The notes under the pieces were generated by a model. The model saw only the letters and a list, made by a program, of their open reading frames with translations. It did not search any database and was not told the origin of the DNA. This document shows positions 1 through 5,478 of a stretch of 6,277 bases of DNA, piece after piece (within the stretch, counting starts at the first letter, position 1; each line of letters starts with the position of its first letter). The stretch lies in NCBI GenBank assembly GCA_937892095.1, contig CALAVC010000008.1, positions 1 through 6,277 on the forward strand, written 5' to 3'. Both the position numbers and the translations under genes were made by a program. The stretch is from an uncultured Bacteroidales bacterium (GTDB taxonomy: Bacteria > Bacteroidota > Bacteroidia > Bacteroidales > Marinilabiliaceae).

Positions 1-492
1 GAGGGTGCCATTGCGTGGCTCAAACACGGACGTGAGTTTGGTTATCTTCCCATTGTTAGAGATGATGACTTTGTGAACTTCATGCTCGAAAAGGTCGATT
101 CTTTCTGGCAAAGAAGTGTTGTCAATGGTGAGCCACCCTCTCTCGACCTAACAACCGATGATGTCGCCTTTCGCTTTCCAAGCGAACAAGAAGGCTTGTC
201 TGCCACTGCCACACCTGAAGTCTACAACAACTACAAGCAATTGCTCGAAGTCCGCAACAAGATTGACGAACTCGAAGCTACCAAGGCTCTGATTGAAACC
301 CGTATCAAAGCACACATGGGCTGTGCCGAAAGACTTGTCTTTGGCGACACCGTTCTTGCCACGTGGAAGACCTACAAGGGACGCACGACTATCGACGCTA
401 AGGCTCTTGCCTCCGCACACCCCAAAATAGCACAACTATACAGCAAGACTACTGCTACCACTCGACGATTTGCAATTACACAACCTAAATAA
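1..492 (+). CDS. YqaJ-like (lambda-type) exonuclease, C-terminal part, 5' truncated
   Basis: The reading frame is open from base 1, so the start lies upstream; 163 residues remain. Residues 4-45 (AWLKHGREFGYLP, then IVRDDDFVNFMLEKVDSFW and NGEPPSLD) match the segment that follows the catalytic core in YqaJ phage exonucleases: an aromatic-rich strand, a helix ending in FW, then a GxPP turn. The rest resembles the C-terminal extension of the family: a charged helix with ELEATKALIETRIKAHMG, then GDTVLATWKTYKGRTTIDAKAL and a basic TTRRFAI end. The PD-(D/E)XK catalytic residues would lie upstream and are not visible. Such enzymes degrade one strand of dsDNA 5' to 3' and work with an annealing protein in phage recombination. 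A GTG at 73 could be mistaken for a start, but the family match continues upstream of it. Family call is confident; activity cannot be judged from this part. Confidence 0.88.
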   Translation, partial: EGAIAWLKHGREFGYLPIVRDDDFVNFMLEKVDSFWQRSVVNGEPPSLDLTTDDVAFRFPSEQEGLSATATPEVYNNYKQLLEVRNKIDELEATKALIETRIKAHMGCAERLVFGDTVLATWKTYKGRTTIDAKALASAHPKIAQLYSKTTATTRRFAITQPK

Positions 493-505
493 ATTACACA
501 ACCTA
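474..505 (+). repeat. 14-bp direct repeat across a stop/start junction
   Basis: AATTACACAACCTA occurs at 474-487 and again, identical, at 492-505. The first copy encodes the last residues of the exonuclease and the second runs into the A of the next gene's ATG. The 18-base period suggests a small tandem duplication that created the intergenic spacer. No regulatory role is evident. Confidence 0.6.
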
Positions 506-810
506 TGAAACCTATCACTGTTGGTCGCCGCCGTGTTCCAACCAAACGAAACACAAAGGCAGCCATAATTAAAATCAAGGACAAGACTTTCTACCCCGTG
601 CGCATTGTCGCTACAATGCTTGACGTAGCCCCGACGACCATTAATTATCGAATACTTCGTGGCGATCTGAAACCCATTCTGGTAGATGGCAAAAACTATT
701 TCAGTACCGACGAGCTGTCTCGCTACATCAAAGAATCATACGATGTCAATTTCGACTTTTCCGACTACAAATTCGATGGTAACCCAATTGTATCTCGCCA
801 CAATGTTTAA
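505..810 (+). CDS. Small helix-turn-helix-like DNA-binding protein
   Basis: This 101-aa protein starts 12 bases after the exonuclease stop. Residues 1-25 are very basic (GRRRVPTKRNTK, KIK). Residues about 31-70 read as a MerR/excisionase-like helix-turn-helix with a wing: VRIVATMLDVAPTTINYRI gives the two helices, then the LRGDLKPILVDGKNYFST turn, and a final helix ELSRYIKES. The C-terminal 20 residues are Asp/Phe-rich and fit no family I know. Proteins of this shape usually bind a specific DNA site and act as excisionases or small regulators. Its place inside a recombination operon fits a regulator or recombination accessory protein. The fold assignment is a pattern judgement; no partner or target site is visible. 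The stop overlaps the next gene by 8 bases, which suggests coupled translation. Confidence 0.75.
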   Translation: MKPITVGRRRVPTKRNTKAAIIKIKDKTFYPVRIVATMLDVAPTTINYRILRGDLKPILVDGKNYFSTDELSRYIKESYDVNFDFSDYKFDGNPIVSRHNV

Positions 811-1090
811 TCTTAGAGCAAATATCGGTGCGCTACTTGGTAGTGCCGACTGTCGTCGCCTCGATTTCAGCTTGTTGTATATCGACGACCATAATCTTGC
901 GTCCGTTGTCAGCCAAGCAGACAATGAGAAACAGAACATACACAAACAAATATTCAGCGTCCTAAGCCACGGACACCTCATCGGTATCCTCGACGACGAC
1001 GAATACACCAGCCTCATGGCGTATGCAACCACTCTGTGGCAACCCACGCTAAGGCTCTATGCACTGACGCACAAGAAAATTAAAAGGTGA
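803..1090 (+). CDS. Hypothetical phage protein, 95 aa
   Basis: The frame is open further upstream, but the ATG at 803 is preferred: it overlaps the preceding stop by only 8 bases, whereas earlier starts would lie deep inside the helix-turn-helix gene. The 95-aa product begins MFNLRANIGALLG. It is soluble, without transmembrane segments, and carries an acidic run of three Asp (LIGILDDDEYTS, about residues 57-68) in a predicted helical region and a basic tail THKKIKR. I recognise no family. Gene spacing (29 bases before the SSB-like gene) and C-rich coding strand match its neighbours, so it is probably a genuine early gene whose job relates to DNA metabolism only by association. Confidence 0.65.
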   Translation: MFNLRANIGALLGSADCRRLDFSLLYIDDHNLASVVSQADNEKQNIHKQIFSVLSHGHLIGILDDDEYTSLMAYATTLWQPTLRLYALTHKKIKR

Positions 1091-1119
1091 AAATAATAAC
1101 AATCCAAAACTAATCGAAA

Positions 1120-1563
1120 ATGAAACTCATCGGATTCCTTGTTAAAGTCACGCCGCCCGTCAGTCGTGGCGAGAAAAACTTCACAACACAAGAAGTCATT
1201 GTCGACATCTCTGACCCCAATAGCCAATTCCAAACCATTTGCGCCCTTCAATTGTCAAGCAAGAATATCGGCATAGCCGACAATATTCCAACTGGCACAC
1301 GCGTCGAATGTTCGTTTGGCATACGTGGCTACGAAACCAAAAACGGACGCGTGTTCAACAATCTCAATCTCTATCGAATAACACCCATCAATGGTGTCGC
1401 TCAACAACCCACTGCTCCTGAACAGGCTGCGGCTCCGCAACCTCAACTGGTGCCAACACCGACCTATCAACAACCCGTCTATCAACAACCCGTGCCGTAC
1501 CCCTACCCACCACAAGTCGGCAATCAACAACAACAAAACCCAAACGAACCATTACCATTCTAA
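1120..1563 (+). CDS. DUF3127-like single-stranded DNA-binding protein with Pro/Gln tail
   Basis: A 147-aa protein in two parts. Residues 1-90 look like the OB-fold-type domain found in Bacteroidota DUF3127 proteins: an opening strand MKLIGFLVKVTPPVS, then FTTQEVIVDISDP, a middle strand FQTICALQLS, the turn IPTGTRVECSFGIRGYE, and NGRVFNNLNLYRIT. Residues 91-147 are a disordered Pro/Gln/Ala tail with YQQPV repeats, ending NEPLPF. Bacterial SSBs also end in a tail with a short D/E-rich tip finishing in PF, which recruits partner enzymes; here the tip is less acidic. The likely role is coating ssDNA during phage replication and recombination, alongside the exonuclease encoded upstream. The ATG follows an A-rich stretch (CGAAA) and no Shine-Dalgarno. 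Domain identity is fairly sure; the SSB role is inferred. Confidence 0.78.
   Translation: MKLIGFLVKVTPPVSRGEKNFTTQEVIVDISDPNSQFQTICALQLSSKNIGIADNIPTGTRVECSFGIRGYETKNGRVFNNLNLYRITPINGVAQQPTAPEQAAAPQPQLVPTPTYQQPVYQQPVPYPYPPQVGNQQQQNPNEPLPF
1464..1493 (+). repeat. Two perfect 15-bp tandem repeats inside the SSB-like gene
   Basis: CTATCAACAACCCGT is repeated head to tail without mismatch at 1464-1478 and 1479-1493. It keeps frame and encodes two YQQPV units in the disordered tail. Such a repeat can gain or lose units by slippage without breaking the protein. Confidence 0.8.
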
Positions 1564-1566
1564 GCT

Positions 1567-1962
1567 ATGGTTACACCCAATTGGATTCCTCACGAACAAG
1601 CCCAGCAAATGCTCGGGCTAACACAAGCAGAGTTCTGGCGAGCTATGTATGTTTGTAAGGTTCGACGCTATTATTACCGAAACCAAGTTAACTCTTTCAA
1701 AGTCCCATACGACTACATCGTAGACAATGCCGACTATCTTCGCCTCACCGCCAAGACCAGCGAGCTACCACGTGCAAACTATCGTCGTTTCGCACATCAG
1801 CATTGGCAAGACCCTTACATCGACCGTCAAACACTTATTGCCTTTGTCAAGATAAGCACATACAACCTCTTTCTCCGCACGCATGGCAAACGTCCTACAT
1901 ATTATATGTTAGCTAATGACCACAAAGCAGCCAAACCGACAAAGACAAAAGCCAACGATTGA
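1567..1962 (+). CDS. Hypothetical protein, 131 aa, possible N-terminal helix-turn-helix
   Basis: The gene starts 3 bases after the SSB-like stop and its last 47 bases overlap the nuclease-dUTPase gene in another frame, so translation is probably coupled. The protein is rich in Tyr, Arg and His and lacks membrane segments. Residues 5-30 (IPHEQAQQMLGLTQAEFWRA) resemble a helix-turn-helix, followed by RRYYYRNQVNSFKVPYDYI, which could be the wing; this layout is loosely like the protein at 505-810. The C-terminus is basic (HKAAKPTKTKAND), consistent with nucleic-acid binding. I cannot name a family, and the helix-turn-helix reading is a guess from pattern only. Its setting in the recombination operon supports a DNA-related role. 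Confidence 0.65.
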   Translation: MVTPNWIPHEQAQQMLGLTQAEFWRAMYVCKVRRYYYRNQVNSFKVPYDYIVDNADYLRLTAKTSELPRANYRRFAHQHWQDPYIDRQTLIAFVKISTYNLFLRTHGKRPTYYMLANDHKAAKPTKTKAND

Positions 1963-2713
1963 CTACCGACAAGTCGCACTCTCTAAACTGACGAGTGCAG
2001 AAGTCGTTAGCGAGTATCGCTTTCACCCCACTCGCATGTGGCGTTTCGACTATGCTCTTCCCTTCTTTCGCATAGCCATTGAGGTCGAAGGTGGCGTTTG
2101 GACACGTGGCAGGCACACTCGTCCGAAAGGTTTCCTCGGCGATGTCGAAAAGTATAACACTGCTGCAACCATGGGCTGGCACGTCCTGCGTGCTACACCC
2201 GAAAGTCTGCTGACACACACTTTTATCGAAACAATAAAACAAACCATTACAAACATTTGCAAAATGAATAACACTCAAAACTTAAAAATAAATTTCACTC
2301 TTGCAGAGGGCGCAATAGCTCCCACCCGTGCGCACGCCACCGACGCTGGCTTCGACCTCTACGTCCTCACTGCACAAGGCGACACCGAAAGTAATATCAT
2401 GACCTACGACACTGGTGTCTCCGTTGCTATCCCCAATGGCTACGTTGGTCTCGTCTTCTCTCGTTCCTCAATCTATAAGACAGGGCAAGCACAATGCAAT
2501 GGCGTTGGCGTAATCGATAGTGGCTACACCGGCACAATCAAGTTTAAGACCTATCTTGCCGACAACAATGTCAACGCCCCCATAGCCTACAAGGTTGGTG
2601 AGCGTTGTTGTCAGCTCGTCATTGTCCCCATTCCCGACGTCGAATACGAACTCATCGACACACTGCCCACCTCCGATCGTGACACAGGCGGCTTCGGTAG
2701 CACCGGAAAATAA
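1916..2713 (+). CDS. Nuclease (PD-(D/E)XK, Vsr/DUF559-like) fused to dUTPase
   Basis: One uninterrupted 265-aa frame holds two enzymes. Residues about 28-100 show a Vsr/DUF559-like endonuclease pattern: RMWRFDYA (D45), IAIEVEGGVW (E56, E58), then RHTRPKGFLGDVEKYN and GWHVLRATPE. This form is common in phage genomes. Residues 117-265 carry all five dUTPase motifs in order: ATDAGFDLY, FSRSSIYKTG, GVIDSGYTGTIKF, GERCCQLV and RDTGGFGSTGK. A dUTPase hydrolyses dUTP to dUMP and pyrophosphate, keeping uracil out of DNA. From M117 (ATG at 2264) the second part is 149 aa, the normal size of a stand-alone dUTPase, and the sequence before it (TTTGCAAA) is A-rich, so separate internal initiation is possible. 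The start at 1916 is the first ATG after an in-frame stop at 1910. Both domains are confident; whether the product is one chain or two is open. Confidence 0.88.
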   Translation: MTTKQPNRQRQKPTIDYRQVALSKLTSAEVVSEYRFHPTRMWRFDYALPFFRIAIEVEGGVWTRGRHTRPKGFLGDVEKYNTAATMGWHVLRATPESLLTHTFIETIKQTITNICKMNNTQNLKINFTLAEGAIAPTRAHATDAGFDLYVLTAQGDTESNIMTYDTGVSVAIPNGYVGLVFSRSSIYKTGQAQCNGVGVIDSGYTGTIKFKTYLADNNVNAPIAYKVGERCCQLVIVPIPDVEYELIDTLPTSDRDTGGFGSTGK

Positions 2714-2751
2714 AAAAAAAGATTCTCCATAGCTTTTTCTCAAATGCAATT

Positions 2752-2785
2752 AAGTGCGCAGCCGAGACGGTCAGGCACTTTTTTT
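2752..2785 (+). terminator. Rho-independent terminator of the early operon
   Basis: AAGTGC (2752-2757) pairs with GCACTT (2775-2780), and an inner GCCG/CGGT stem with an AGA loop (2761-2771) stacks on it across a small internal loop. A run of seven T (2779-2785) follows. It lies 38 bases after the dUTPase stop, so it should end the early operon and separate it from the next unit. Confidence 0.7.
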
Positions 2786-2820
2786 GAAAAAAAAATCTGC
2801 TACATCGTACAATAAAATAT

Positions 2821-2841
2821 TATAACTTGCGTTATACAAGT
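2821..2841. promoter_or_regulatory. Overlapping inverted repeats, candidate operator
   Basis: TATAAC-TTGC-GTTATA (2821-2836) is a perfect 6-bp inverted repeat. ACTTG-CGTTATA-CAAGT (2825-2841) overlaps it. Both lie in an AT-rich gap, 17 bases before the Panacea-domain start, where a repressor could bind. Antitoxins often regulate their own operon, so autoregulation is a plausible inference. A TTTG at 2783-2786 could be a Bacteroidota -33 element, but no good TAnnTTTG -7 element follows at the right distance, so no promoter is called. Confidence 0.4.
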
Positions 2842-2858
2842 AAGCAAGCTAATAAACT

Positions 2859-3317
2859 ATGGACAGCTTAACGAGTATAGACTACGCTCGGCTCATAAGT
2901 TGGTATGCGTGGAATAAGCATGGCGTATTGTTAGGTAAAACGCAACTGCAAAAAATCCTATATATATGCTATGGCGTTTGGCTTGCTTATAACGAAGAAC
3001 CTCTCTTTGCAGAAAAACCTGTTGTATGGCCGTTCGGTCCGGTGTTCCCCGATGTCTATGTGTGGTATTCAGCCAACCAACCACAAGATTTGACGCAAGT
3101 CGAAATCGACACATGGGCAAGGACAGCAGAAAAAGTCAAGTTCATTTTCGCTGCCGTCGATAAGCTCTACTACATGACTGCAAAACGACTGACCGAATGG
3201 TCGCACCGAATGGGTAGTCCATGGGCTGCCGTCGCTAACTACAACCCGTGGGGAACTGAAATACCAGACGACAAAATCAAAGAATACTTTAAAAGTAACT
3301 GGGCAATAGGTCTATGA
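2859..3317 (+). CDS. Panacea-domain (DUF4065, SocA/GepA-type) protein, probable antitoxin
   Basis: A 152-aa protein matching the Panacea domain along its whole length. Seen in order: KTQLQKILYICYGVWLAY (27-44, the typical LxKLLYF helix), PVVWPFGPVFPDVY (54-67, the family's W-x-GPV-P-VY signature), AAVDKLYYMTAKRLTEWSH (98-116, the L-x-LTH helix), SPWAAV (120-125) and IPDDKIKEYF (135-144). Panacea domains are known as antitoxins that neutralise many unrelated toxins encoded next door, including small membrane toxins, and as SocA, a proteolysis adaptor. Phage copies are often annotated GepA. Its stop overlaps the next gene as ATGA, a typical arrangement for a paired system. The unit starts after its own terminator-bounded gap. 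Domain call is strong; the antitoxin role is inferred from family and neighbour. Confidence 0.88.
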   Translation: MDSLTSIDYARLISWYAWNKHGVLLGKTQLQKILYICYGVWLAYNEEPLFAEKPVVWPFGPVFPDVYVWYSANQPQDLTQVEIDTWARTAEKVKFIFAAVDKLYYMTAKRLTEWSHRMGSPWAAVANYNPWGTEIPDDKIKEYFKSNWAIGL

Positions 3318-3790
3318 ACAACTTTGAAATGACATCTGATATTTTAGGTAGCCTGCAAGGCAAAGAACACAAACGAAAGTGGCGTGTCCGCTGGCGCTAT
3401 GCTTTTGCCGACATTGTCAGAGAAGTTTGGCAGTTCTTTACTGGCGAACCTGTCCACAAAGTTGACGATGACAAATACGAGCGTCAGTTCATCACTTCTG
3501 CTTTGACTTGCCAACACGAGGCAATGACAGACCAACTCAACGCTCAAAAGATTGTCAATGGTACGTTTGCTCGCAGAAGACTTGAAAAATGGGTTACGCG
3601 TGTCATTGTGTCATACCTATCAGTCGTGGCAGTCTTCTTACTCTTCAACGGAATAGCGGATGCCGTTTTTGGCAAACCTCTATTCTCCGACGCTATCTTA
3701 ATAGCTATCCTTTCAACAACAACTATCAACATTCTCGGAATGGCATACATAGTCCTAAAAGGTCATTTCGGTAGTGCTGACAAACCTTAA
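3314..3790 (+). CDS. Two-transmembrane-helix protein, candidate membrane toxin paired with Panacea protein
   Basis: The ATG overlaps the TGA stop of the Panacea gene by four bases, so the two are translationally coupled. The 158-aa product has a basic soluble N-terminal part (KEHKRKWRVRWRYAFADI, 17-34), a mixed helical stretch (50-90), and two hydrophobic helices near the C-terminus: about 94-113 (VTRVIVSYLSVVAVFLLFNG) and 127-149 (ending LGMAYIVLKG). The loop between them is short and the segment ILSTTTINILG looks conserved-like, but I cannot name a family. Panacea-linked toxins include membrane-active ones, so a depolarising toxin is plausible. A superinfection-exclusion protein or a pore-forming effector would look similar. 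There is no signal peptide and no enzyme motif. Topology is confident, function is inference. Confidence 0.72.
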   Translation: MNNFEMTSDILGSLQGKEHKRKWRVRWRYAFADIVREVWQFFTGEPVHKVDDDKYERQFITSALTCQHEAMTDQLNAQKIVNGTFARRRLEKWVTRVIVSYLSVVAVFLLFNGIADAVFGKPLFSDAILIAILSTTTINILGMAYIVLKGHFGSADKP

Positions 3791-3809
3791 ACCCTTAATA
3801 CACAATACT

Positions 3810-4448
3810 ATGGAAAGCTCAATTTTCTTTCTAATTACAATGCTAAACGCCCTCTTTGGCTACTTCCCCAGAGAGACTAACGTCAACGCTGATAGTGCTT
3901 TCGTTGCGCAAATGCAATACGTTCTCGAAAATGAGAATAGGGTAATGCAATTCATAGACGAAAATGTAAGTCGCAAAGACAAACGTGCATGCAAATACAA
4001 TAAGGTCTACGATGCCTTTCGTCGTTTCCAGAACTCCTACATACAAAGTTTCATTTCAGACAAAGACTATTCAGGGGTAAATTTGGACTATGCAACAAGC
4101 CTTATGCACAATGCCGAAGAGTTTTATAATACAGAACTCAAAGACAAGGTAAAAAAACAACTTAGCGAAGACGAATATATAAGGCAGTCCTTAGAAGCGG
4201 ATATGGAAGACTTAGCCTATACGTTGACTGACCTTAGACTTGCATATCATGTTACGCACTGTTGCTTGTCAGATTCTATTATCTACGATAAAGAAGAACA
4301 AGCCGATTGGAGAGAAACGTTTTTTGAAGATATTGTCGCCCAAGCCTACTGGGACGCAAAAGAAAAATGTACCGATATGGTTGCTACGTGCGAAGAGCAA
4401 GAGAACAAACACTTTGCTTTCAATCTCGAAACGTTAGCAAACGAATAA
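3810..4448 (+). CDS. Hypothetical membrane-anchored helical protein, 212 aa
   Basis: The ATG at 3810, 19 bases after the preceding stop and behind an A-rich leader, is preferred over a GTG at 3774 that lies within the previous gene. Residues 4-19 (SIFFLITMLNALFGYF) form a single hydrophobic segment at the very N-terminus, either an anchor or an uncleaved signal; the lack of basic residues before it makes a standard signal peptide less likely. The remainder is strongly charged, acidic and helix-rich, with Cys at 61, 151, 152, 187 and 194. I recognise no family. It shares the terminator-bounded unit with the Panacea pair and its DNA is more A-rich than the early operon, which fits an accessory gene gained with that unit. 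It could be a third component of the same system or an unrelated passenger. Confidence 0.65.
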   Translation: MESSIFFLITMLNALFGYFPRETNVNADSAFVAQMQYVLENENRVMQFIDENVSRKDKRACKYNKVYDAFRRFQNSYIQSFISDKDYSGVNLDYATSLMHNAEEFYNTELKDKVKKQLSEDEYIRQSLEADMEDLAYTLTDLRLAYHVTHCCLSDSIIYDKEEQADWRETFFEDIVAQAYWDAKEKCTDMVATCEEQENKHFAFNLETLANE

Positions 4449-4462
4449 TGGCTAAACAAAAT

Positions 4463-4498
4463 AATAAGAAAGGTGGTAGTGCCCACCTTTCTTATTTT
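4463..4498. terminator. Strong bidirectional terminator between convergent operons
   Basis: AATAAGAAAGGTGG (4463-4476) pairs perfectly over 14 bp with 4483-4496 around the six-base loop TAGTGC. On the + strand the 3' arm runs into TTTTCTT; on the - strand the end is ATTATTTTGTTT. It sits 14 bases after the + strand stop and 31 bases beyond the - strand stop at 4530, so it can end both transcripts. Confidence 0.88.
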
Positions 4499-4529
4499 CT
4501 TCTCTTTGGAATCATGTATGACCCCACTT

Positions 4530-5014
4530 TTATTGTTTTTTTTGATTTCTACATGAGAAATCGCCTTTCTTTGGTTTAGAAAATTTGTTCACCAGTCTCC
4601 TTATTATATTAGGCTTGTTTCGTTGTTGTGCTACACCACCGCCAGTGGCATACGTTTTTGCTTCTGGTGTTTTTGCCCTTACTTTCACTTCGCTTGTCGT
4701 GCCGTCATTGTTTTGAACGGTAGCAGTGCCACGCATACGACTTCGTCCAATAGTTTGCACCTCACTTTCTTTAAAACTTCTTTTTCCTACATTTGCCTTT
4801 CGCGCAGCTCGTCCGTAAGGCTCAAACTCCGTTGTTATGGTGGGGCTTTGCGTTTTGCTATTCTTGTTGCCCCCCTCGCTTCGACTTCGCGTATCTTGCC
4901 ACCTAATTTTGTCTTCGTACGCATGCCAGTTACTATCGGTTTTTCATCGCTTTTGGGGTTGTTCTTTACCGTTACCTTCCCAACCTTTACTTCTGTTACA
5001 TTTTTCTTTGCCAT
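4530..5014 (-). CDS. Basic hypothetical protein, reading frame broken once
   Basis: Reading from the ATG at 5014 gives MAKKNVTEVKVGKVTV and a basic 59-residue chain that stops at 4835 after KRKAPP. In the neighbouring frame (-1 in the direction of translation) a coding-like sequence begins at about the same place, TITTEFEPYGRAARK, and continues through SFKESEVQTIGRSRMRG to a stop at 4530. That second part has no ATG, and its first GTG (4760) lies well inside. Adding one C within the C4 run (G4 on the + strand at 4842-4845), or one G within the G6 run (C6 on the + strand at 4870-4875), would join them into about 161 residues. The product would be very basic with no membrane segment; I know no family. 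It may be an assembly error, a real mutation, or recoding; classical slippery heptamers are not present. Confidence 0.55.
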
Positions 5015-5026
5015 ATAAATATAATT

Positions 5027-5476
5027 TTAAGTATTAGTTTCTCTATAAAGAATCACCTTTGTCGGCACATACATACAAGGCTTCAACCCCTCTTCGTCTT
5101 CAACGTCCGCAACCTCAAAGGCTTCCTCTGGCATTGCCACTTCCACATATCCACCCACTGGCAACACCATCTCAATCGTTATCTTCTGTTTGCTTTGTGT
5201 TACCCGACGTGCATAACGCACAGCGTCCGCCAGAGCTTCGTCCTCTGTCGCATACCAATGCGTCTCGTTCAGTGCCACTGTTCCACACTCCCCGACCCTC
5301 ACACATCGCCAATCGTACATCTGCCAGCCCGCCCGCTTAGTAATCTTTGCTCTGCACGGATCCGTGCGCGCCAACCCAAACAAGCCTCGCCTCATCGTCG
5401 GCACTCGCAGTCGGTATAGCCCACTGCTCAATATCCGTTCTATGCCTACTATCGGCATTCGTTCTATTGTTGCCAT
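5027..5476 (-). CDS. Hypothetical protein, 149 aa
   Basis: The gene starts 2 bases after the stop of the DUF5675 gene (TAATCATG on the coding strand) and ends 12 bases before the next ATG, so it sits tightly in the - strand operon. The N-terminal half is basic (TMRRGLFGLARTDPCRAK, 27-44), the middle has Trp/Tyr and a helix EDEALADAVRYARRV (78-92), and the C-terminal part is acidic (EVADVEDEEG, 121-130) with beta-rich ends. No transmembrane helix or signal peptide is visible. I recognise no family. Its coding strand is G-rich, the reverse of the early genes, in line with a position on the other strand of the same molecule. A late phage function is inferred only from location. Confidence 0.7.
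   Translation of the reverse strand: MATIERMPIVGIERILSSGLYRLRVPTMRRGLFGLARTDPCRAKITKRAGWQMYDWRCVRVGECGTVALNETHWYATEDEALADAVRYARRVTQSKQKITIEMVLPVGGYVEVAMPEEAFEVADVEDEEGLKPCMYVPTKVILYRETNT
5354..5367. repeat. 14-bp perfect palindrome inside a gene
   Basis: GCACGGATCCGTGC is its own reverse complement and holds a BamHI-type GGATCC core. It lies within the coding region of the 149-aa protein (around T38-D39-P40-C41). A single palindrome of this length in 6 kb can arise by chance, so no function is claimed. Confidence 0.5.
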
Positions 5477-5478
5477 GA

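Noticed and set aside
686..802. Longer N-terminus for the 95-aa protein
   Set aside because: It would lie wholly inside the helix-turn-helix gene; the ATG at 803 fits the compact spacing.
1913..2278. 121-residue - strand ORF
   Set aside because: It is the antisense shadow of the nuclease domain, whose motifs are clear on the + strand.
2783..2815. Bacteroidota promoter (TTTG ... TAnnTTTG) before the Panacea gene
   Set aside because: TTTG is part of the terminator T-run and the -7 candidate (TACAATAA) fits poorly, so no promoter was annotated.
4448..4579. 43-residue + strand ORF starting at the TAATG after the 212-aa gene
   Set aside because: It runs straight through the terminator stem and overlaps the end of the - strand gene; the hairpin explains the sequence better than a protein.
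4835..4876. Programmed -1 ribosomal frameshift
   Set aside because: No X-XXY-YYZ slippery heptamer is in the correct phase and no clear downstream hairpin was seen; an indel explains it more simply.
4623..5018. 131-residue + strand ORF rich in Phe, Leu and Ser
   Set aside because: It is antisense to the basic - strand gene, has no start context, and its hydrophobic look comes from complementing Lys/Glu codons.
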